A DNA stretch of 9,618 nucleotides from RUG12395 sp045541735 (GTDB taxonomy: Bacteria; Bacillota; Clostridia; Oscillospirales; CAG-272), in the NCBI GenBank assembly GCA_045541735.1, contig JAZQJQ010000104.1:1-9618 (forward strand). The letters are read 5' to 3'. The translations under genes and the position numbers were made by a program. Numbering within the stretch: the stretch's first letter is position 1; every line of letters begins with the position of its first letter. Of the stretch, positions 5,733-9,618 are shown one piece after another. Under the pieces are notes generated by a model. It saw only the letters and a list, made by a program, of their open reading frames with translations, had not been told where the DNA came from and ran no database searches.

Positions 5733-7794
5733 CATTGCCGTAACAGAAGCGACCGAAAATACGGAACAGAAGAAAAAAAGAGGATTTTTCAAGGTTGTCC
5801 CGCTGTGGGTGTTCATCCCCTTTTGCATTGCCGTTATCTGCGCCGTTTTTCACATAGTTGCACGCAACAACACTGCGTTTGCAAACTTTTTTACCGACAA
5901 TATCGCATCGGTTTTCCGTTTTCTTACCGCAAAGCTGACAAACTTTATCCCCTTCTCTCTCGCAGAGACGGTGGTGCTTTGTCTGCCCGTTATCATTGCG
6001 CTTTTTCTGTGGTGGTCGTACAGGCAGATAAATAAGGGCCGCAAGGCACGTCCGTTCTTCGTGCTTATTGCCGTCAGTTGTGTTTTTTACAGTCTGTTCG
6101 TCCTTAACTTTGCCTGCGGCTACGGAACCGACAGGATCGACGTCAGACTCGGTATGGAGCGCAAAAAAGTGTCCGCAGATGAACTTTATTACACAGCTTC
6201 ATGCCTCGCGGATGAAGTAAACGTCACGTCAAAAAGCCTCACATACGGTGCGGACGGATTTTCCGTAATGCCGTATTCATTCGATGAAATGAGCGAAAAG
6301 CTTTGCCGTGCATTTGATGCCGTTCACAAAAAATATCCGTTCATAAAAAGCTTTTCCGGCAGAGTAAAGCCGGTTGCCGCAAGCGTTGCAATGTCTTATG
6401 CACACACAACGGGGATCTACGTCCCCTTCTCGGGAGAAGCTAACATCAACATTGATTTCCCCGATTATTCCATCCCCTTCACAGCCGCGCACGAGCTTGC
6501 CCATCAAAGAGGCATTTCGCGCGAGGATGAAGCAAATTTCATAGCATTTCTGGTATGTCTCGAATCCGATGACGAATACATCCGCTACAGCGGAGTACTC
6601 GGAATGCTCGAATACACACTTAACCCCCTCTACGGAGCAAATGCAGACTATTACCGCGAGGTATATCTCTCGCTCAGCGAAAACGTACGCGGAGAGCTGC
6701 GCGCATATTCGGAATTCTTCAACAAATACCGCGACAGCACCGCATCCAAGGTAAACAACGCAGTTAACGACACTTATCTGAAAGCACAGGGTACAGAGGG
6801 TACAAAAAGCTACGGAATGGTAGTTGACCTTGCATTTGCCTATTACCTGCAGAACGCTGAAAATTCACAAAAACACGGAGGTAAGCGTATGAAAAAAAGA
6901 ATAGCCGCACTTGCGCTTGCCCTTGCGGCGGCGTTTATCACCCCCGTACAGGTCATGGCCGAGGAGGAATACCTCCCTACCGTATATATTGCCGACGGCG
7001 TGTGGTACAAGGATAAATCCCAGCCAATGATAACCGACGGGAAAGACGGATTTTTCATCTCCTTAGATGCATTCGGTGCTCTGCCGAGAGTGGATGTAAC
7101 GTATGACAGCACGGTGCATTCCGTCAGGCTGACGTTTGAAGGCAGGGCTTTTTCTGCCGACAGCATCACGGGCACCGTCATATCTCCGGACGGAGACAGC
7201 ACCGTAAGCATTCGATATGACGAAAACGGGACCGTTTATCTAAACGTCGAAGACGTGTGCACACGTCTCGGATTAAGCTTCGAACCTCATTTTTACAGCA
7301 ACGGCAAACGCGCGGTACGCATAAACGACGGAAGCGGCACGCTTGAAATGAACGTTTTGGTACGAATGTTCGTAAACCAGACCGAGACCCTTACCCGCAT
7401 GACCGGCGAGCCCGTATCCGTTTCGGAGTACGAGATATTAAAAGCAAGCTATCCCGAGGAGCTTGAAGCCGCCTTGGAGCGCCTGAAAAACGGTGATGAT
7501 TTCATTCTTGCCTTGGAAGCAGATCTGATACTATCCTACGGCAACACCGAAAAACTATGCACGCTGATGGCAGAAGTGTATGCATCGTGTATTCCCGTTA
7601 CGTTATTTGCTTACAAGGAAAATCCCGATACGGTGCTGCATTACGTACAGCTCGCAAACAATCGGCTTTTAGAGCTCATGCACAAGGGAACACACCTCTA
7701 CACCCCAACCTCCGCGCTTTCCGATGCTGACGTAGACTTTGTAAAGCAACGCGGATTTATGGTAACTACTTTCGCCTTTGAGGAGGAAAAATAA
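5716..7794 (+). CDS. DUF3810-type membrane zinc metallopeptidase, reading frame continuous with the downstream secreted protein
   Basis: The frame gives 692 residues but seems to hold two proteins. Residues 1-380 are a DUF3810-type membrane protein: a basic cytoplasmic tail, helices at about 29-49, 81-101 and 114-133, then an extracytoplasmic domain with the zinc-peptidase motif HELAH (259-263) and the downstream REDEANF (269-275), where E272 is the likely third ligand. By the positive-inside rule the peptidase faces outward. The substrate is unknown. The family-like end, VVDLAFAYYLQ, is at 369-379, yet no stop follows. At residue 392 a new ATG with its own ribosome site begins a secreted protein (6889-7794). 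If read through, that signal peptide would become a fourth helix and put the secreted part in the cytoplasm, against charge rules. A lost stop codon or a sequence error near 6860-6888 is possible, as is a real fusion. The start at 5716 has GGAG 9-10 nt upstream and overlaps the pseudouridine synthase by 17 nt. Confidence 0.82.
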   Translation: MFQTNDIAVTEATENTEQKKKRGFFKVVPLWVFIPFCIAVICAVFHIVARNNTAFANFFTDNIASVFRFLTAKLTNFIPFSLAETVVLCLPVIIALFLWWSYRQINKGRKARPFFVLIAVSCVFYSLFVLNFACGYGTDRIDVRLGMERKKVSADELYYTASCLADEVNVTSKSLTYGADGFSVMPYSFDEMSEKLCRAFDAVHKKYPFIKSFSGRVKPVAASVAMSYAHTTGIYVPFSGEANINIDFPDYSIPFTAAHELAHQRGISREDEANFIAFLVCLESDDEYIRYSGVLGMLEYTLNPLYGANADYYREVYLSLSENVRGELRAYSEFFNKYRDSTASKVNNAVNDTYLKAQGTEGTKSYGMVVDLAFAYYLQNAENSQKHGGKRMKKRIAALALALAAAFITPVQVMAEEEYLPTVYIADGVWYKDKSQPMITDGKDGFFISLDAFGALPRVDVTYDSTVHSVRLTFEGRAFSADSITGTVISPDGDSTVSIRYDENGTVYLNVEDVCTRLGLSFEPHFYSNGKRAVRINDGSGTLEMNVLVRMFVNQTETLTRMTGEPVSVSEYEILKASYPEELEAALERLKNGDDFILALEADLILSYGNTEKLCTLMAEVYASCIPVTLFAYKENPDTVLHYVQLANNRLLELMHKGTHLYTPTSALSDADVDFVKQRGFMVTTFAFEEEK
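6877..6882 (+). promoter_or_regulatory. Internal ribosome binding site inside the long frame
   Basis: GGAGGT lies 6 nt before the ATG at 6889. It is an optimal Shine-Dalgarno sequence at optimal spacing and is followed by a textbook signal peptide. This supports independent translation of the downstream protein although no stop codon precedes it in frame. The TAA that overlaps this site (6882-6884) is in a different frame. Confidence 0.8.
6889..7794 (+). CDS. Secreted protein with two copper-amine-oxidase-N-like repeats and an unassigned C-terminal domain (nested start)
   Basis: The 301 residues from this internal start open with a clear signal peptide: MKKR, a hydrophobic Ala/Leu core to about residue 18, and a likely cut after VMA (24). 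Two copies of a short beta-rich unit follow at about 54-83 (FFISLDAFGALPRVDVTYD...VRLTF) and 116-146 (VYLNVEDVCTRLGLSFEPH...AVRIN). These resemble the copper-amine-oxidase N-terminal repeat, a non-catalytic module common in Clostridia exoproteins and thought to hold proteins at the cell surface. Residues 185-301 are a mixed alpha/beta region I do not recognise. The alternation of predicted strands and helices, with a GTHLYTPTSALSDADVDFVKQRGF-like stretch near 267-290, faintly recalls a polysaccharide-deacetylase fold, but the catalytic Asp and His residues are not visible. The TAA stop abuts the ATG of the response regulator, whose ribosome site lies in the last codons. Secretion is well supported; the function is unknown. 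Confidence 0.75.
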   Translation: MKKRIAALALALAAAFITPVQVMAEEEYLPTVYIADGVWYKDKSQPMITDGKDGFFISLDAFGALPRVDVTYDSTVHSVRLTFEGRAFSADSITGTVISPDGDSTVSIRYDENGTVYLNVEDVCTRLGLSFEPHFYSNGKRAVRINDGSGTLEMNVLVRMFVNQTETLTRMTGEPVSVSEYEILKASYPEELEAALERLKNGDDFILALEADLILSYGNTEKLCTLMAEVYASCIPVTLFAYKENPDTVLHYVQLANNRLLELMHKGTHLYTPTSALSDADVDFVKQRGFMVTTFAFEEEK

Positions 7795-8505
7795 ATGCAG
7801 GAAACGGCAAAAAAACGGATCTTGGTAGTAGAAGACGACAAGAATATATCGATGCTTTTGCAATTCAACATAACGACCGAGGGATATCTCTGCGACGTAG
7901 CAAGCGACGGAGATACGGGTCTTGCCATGGCGCTTTCGGGAAGCTACGATCTTTTACTGCTGGATGTAATGCTTCCTGGGCACAACGGCTTTGAGATCTG
8001 CACCGCAGTAAGGAAGCGCTCTGCCGTGCCCATCATTATGTGTACAGCACGCGAAGAGGAAAAGGATAAGATCCTCGGCCTTGAGATAGGAGCCGACGAT
8101 TACATAACCAAACCCTTCTCCACAAAAGAGCTGCTTTCCCGTATCAAGGCAAATATCAGAAGAAGCAGCGGAGAGCTTACGGGCATCACAGCACAGACCG
8201 CGGAAAAGATCACGGTGCGCGGACTCACGATAGATCCCGAGCGGTACCTCGTAGAAAAGGACGGCGCTCCCATAGAGCTTTCAAAGCTTGAATACGATCT
8301 GCTCGTGCGGCTTGCTTCCGCACCGGGAAAACCTTTTTCACGAGAAGAGCTGCTTGAGAAGGTATGGGGATATAACGGCTTTTTCGGAGATATACGCACA
8401 GTTGACGTAACGGTGAGCCGTTTGCGCGAGAAGATAGAAAACGATCCCGCAAAGCCCGAATACCTGCTTACTAAGCGCGGAGTGGGTTATTACATCAACA
8501 ACTGA
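7795..8505 (+). CDS. OmpR/PhoB-family response regulator (PhoP/WalR-like)
   Basis: A DNA-binding transcription regulator switched by phosphorylation from the kinase encoded next door. The 236 residues hold a receiver domain at about 8-122, with acidic pocket E13/D14 (VVEDD), phospho-acceptor D57 (LLLLDVMLPG), T84 (MCTARE) and K106 (YITKPFS), all intact. A winged-helix effector domain at about 138-236 has the family hallmarks ELSKLEYDLL (161-170), FSREELLEKVWGY (181-193), RTVDVTVSRLREKIE (201-215) and TKRGVGYY (226-233). The ATG directly follows the TAA of the secreted-protein gene and has an AGGAGG ribosome site 8 nt upstream (7781-7786), so the two are likely co-translated. I cannot decide between PhoP, WalR and other members by eye, and no yycH or yycI neighbours are visible, so no gene symbol is given. 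Confidence 0.94.
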   Translation: MQETAKKRILVVEDDKNISMLLQFNITTEGYLCDVASDGDTGLAMALSGSYDLLLLDVMLPGHNGFEICTAVRKRSAVPIIMCTAREEEKDKILGLEIGADDYITKPFSTKELLSRIKANIRRSSGELTGITAQTAEKITVRGLTIDPERYLVEKDGAPIELSKLEYDLLVRLASAPGKPFSREELLEKVWGYNGFFGDIRTVDVTVSRLREKIENDPAKPEYLLTKRGVGYYINN

Positions 8506-8533
8506 TCCAATCTGTATCACCTGAGAGGCCGAT

Positions 8534-9618
8534 ATGTACAAGAGTCTGTACTTTAAAATAGTCCTGATAATGGTGGTATTCGTTATCGCCGTTATGTGCG
8601 TAGTAGGTACCATTCTGCTTAACGGAACGGCTAACTACTACTCAAACGACTTCTACACTCAAATGAACGAAAACCTCACCGAGGGAAAACAGCTTTACGT
8701 TTACCTTGATGAAGCGCTCAGCCAAAGCGACACGCTTGATAAGAACACTACGGACGAGCTGTCTGCCACCGTATCCTCTTGGTTTTCCAAGCTCGGTATC
8801 GACGACCACCGCTCCGTACATCTCCTCTCTCCGGAAGGAGACGTACTGTATTCATCGACCGGAAAAGCAGAGCAGATATCGGTATCAAGAAACCTGCTTG
8901 CGGTGATGAGCGGAAAGTCCGTTTCCGCAGAAGCCGATCTCGGAGTGGAGTACGTTGATTACGCAGTTTCCGTGGGCAGCAAAAATTCCTGCATCGTATA
9001 CGTTATAGACACTCAGGTAGAAGTGCGCGAGATAAACTGGATACTTTTCTCCATAGTCGTTCAGGCTGTGCTTATCGGACTTGTGATCGCCGTTATCCTT
9101 GCGTTTGTGCTTTCCAAGGCGATAGCATCCCCCATCCAGCAGCTCGACCACGGTGTTAAGACCATAGCATCCGGCGACTTTTCAAAAAAGCTTGAAGTAA
9201 ACTCAAAGGACGAGATAGGAACCCTTACCCATAACTTCAACCGAATGAGCACGGTGCTCAAAAACACGCTCGACGAGGTAAAGAGCGAAAGGGGAAAGCT
9301 CCAAACGCTGTTCTCCTGCCTAAAAGACGGCGTTATAGCCTTTGCCGAGGACGGAAAAGTGCTTAACATAAACGAGAGCGCAATTGCACTGTTCGGCGAC
9401 AAGTATAACGATTCTTTTAGCTTCCGCACTCTGCTTGAGATGCTTGTGGACGTAGGCGCAAAGCTAAACGACGAGGAATTCGACACAGACGGAATAGATA
9501 CTGCAGAGGTACTGCACAACATCGTTTTCAAGGACAAGGTGCTTGAGGTGAGCTTCGGAAAGATCACGTATTCCGATGAGAACACCCAAAAGGAAGGCGT
9601 TATTGCCGTTATCCACGA
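8534..9618 (+). CDS. Sensor histidine kinase, PhoR/WalK-like (N-terminal part; runs off right edge)
   Basis: This is the partner kinase of the response regulator upstream. The visible 361 residues show a membrane helix at about 8-29, an extracytoplasmic sensor region at 30-167 with a PAS/Cache-like feel (RSVHLLSPEGDVLYSS at 93-108), a second helix at 168-194, a HAMP linker at about 191-246 (SPIQQLDHGVKTIASGDF and DEIGTLTHNFNRM), and the start of a cytoplasmic PAS domain from about 255 (LFSCLKDGVIAFAEDGKVLNINESA). The phospho-accepting histidine and ATPase domains lie beyond the window, so kinase activity is inferred from architecture and from the neighbouring regulator. The ATG at 8534 has GAGAGG 5 nt upstream and lies 28 nt after the regulator stop. 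The order helix, sensor, helix, HAMP, PAS is that of PhoR and WalK proteins. No stop codon interrupts the frame to the end of the window. Confidence 0.9.
   Translation, partial: MYKSLYFKIVLIMVVFVIAVMCVVGTILLNGTANYYSNDFYTQMNENLTEGKQLYVYLDEALSQSDTLDKNTTDELSATVSSWFSKLGIDDHRSVHLLSPEGDVLYSSTGKAEQISVSRNLLAVMSGKSVSAEADLGVEYVDYAVSVGSKNSCIVYVIDTQVEVREINWILFSIVVQAVLIGLVIAVILAFVLSKAIASPIQQLDHGVKTIASGDFSKKLEVNSKDEIGTLTHNFNRMSTVLKNTLDEVKSERGKLQTLFSCLKDGVIAFAEDGKVLNINESAIALFGDKYNDSFSFRTLLEMLVDVGAKLNDEEFDTDGIDTAEVLHNIVFKDKVLEVSFGKITYSDENTQKEGVIAVIH

Noticed and set aside
6788..6806. Short direct repeat GGTACAGAGGGTACA within the peptidase frame
   Set aside because: It is only a two-copy 6-7 nt repeat encoding a Gly-Thr-rich linker and does not suggest a regulatory or mobile element.

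Overview
The window reads as chromosomal sequence from a Gram-positive Bacillota, most likely an uncultured Clostridia-type bacterium. The evidence is a CdaA/CdaR c-di-AMP synthase pair, strong GGAGG-type ribosome sites, sigma-A-like promoters, a PhoP/WalR-style two-component system, and roughly balanced base composition. TGA, TAA and TAG are all used as stops, so the genetic code looks standard. There are no transposases, phage genes, CRISPR arrays, tRNAs or rRNAs. This is mostly a core or housekeeping region, with one little-characterised envelope module.

Layout. Two divergent gene clusters face away from a 180-bp AT-rich control region (4629-4808). On the minus strand, reading leftwards: cdaA (diadenylate cyclase), cdaR (membrane-anchored YbbR-repeat regulator, 8-nt overlap with cdaA), a COG2509-type FAD-dependent dehydrogenase (4-nt gap), and recJ (27-nt gap), which runs off the left edge. 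On the plus strand, reading rightwards: an RluA-family pseudouridine synthase, a membrane DUF3810-type zinc metallopeptidase, a secreted protein with copper-amine-oxidase-N-like repeats, an OmpR/PhoB-type response regulator, and a sensor histidine kinase that runs off the right edge. The plus-strand genes overlap, abut, or are separated by at most 28 nt, so they probably form one operon.

Points of interest. (1) The metallopeptidase and the secreted protein lie in one uninterrupted reading frame, yet the second has its own perfect ribosome site, ATG and signal peptide, so the frame probably makes two proteins, with or without a fusion. (2) The pseudouridine synthase promoter sits so close to its ATG that the transcript should be leaderless. 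(3) A near-perfect 20-bp palindrome lies between the divergent promoters and abuts the cdaA -35 box, like an operator. (4) The cdaA leader has a short hairpin followed by a U tract.

How the genes may work together. The left cluster makes the envelope and potassium-homeostasis signal c-di-AMP and its regulator, alongside a redox enzyme and a DNA-repair exonuclease. The right cluster pairs two envelope-facing proteins with a two-component system, which suggests (inference only) that the kinase monitors, or the regulator controls, an envelope process involving the peptidase and the secreted protein.
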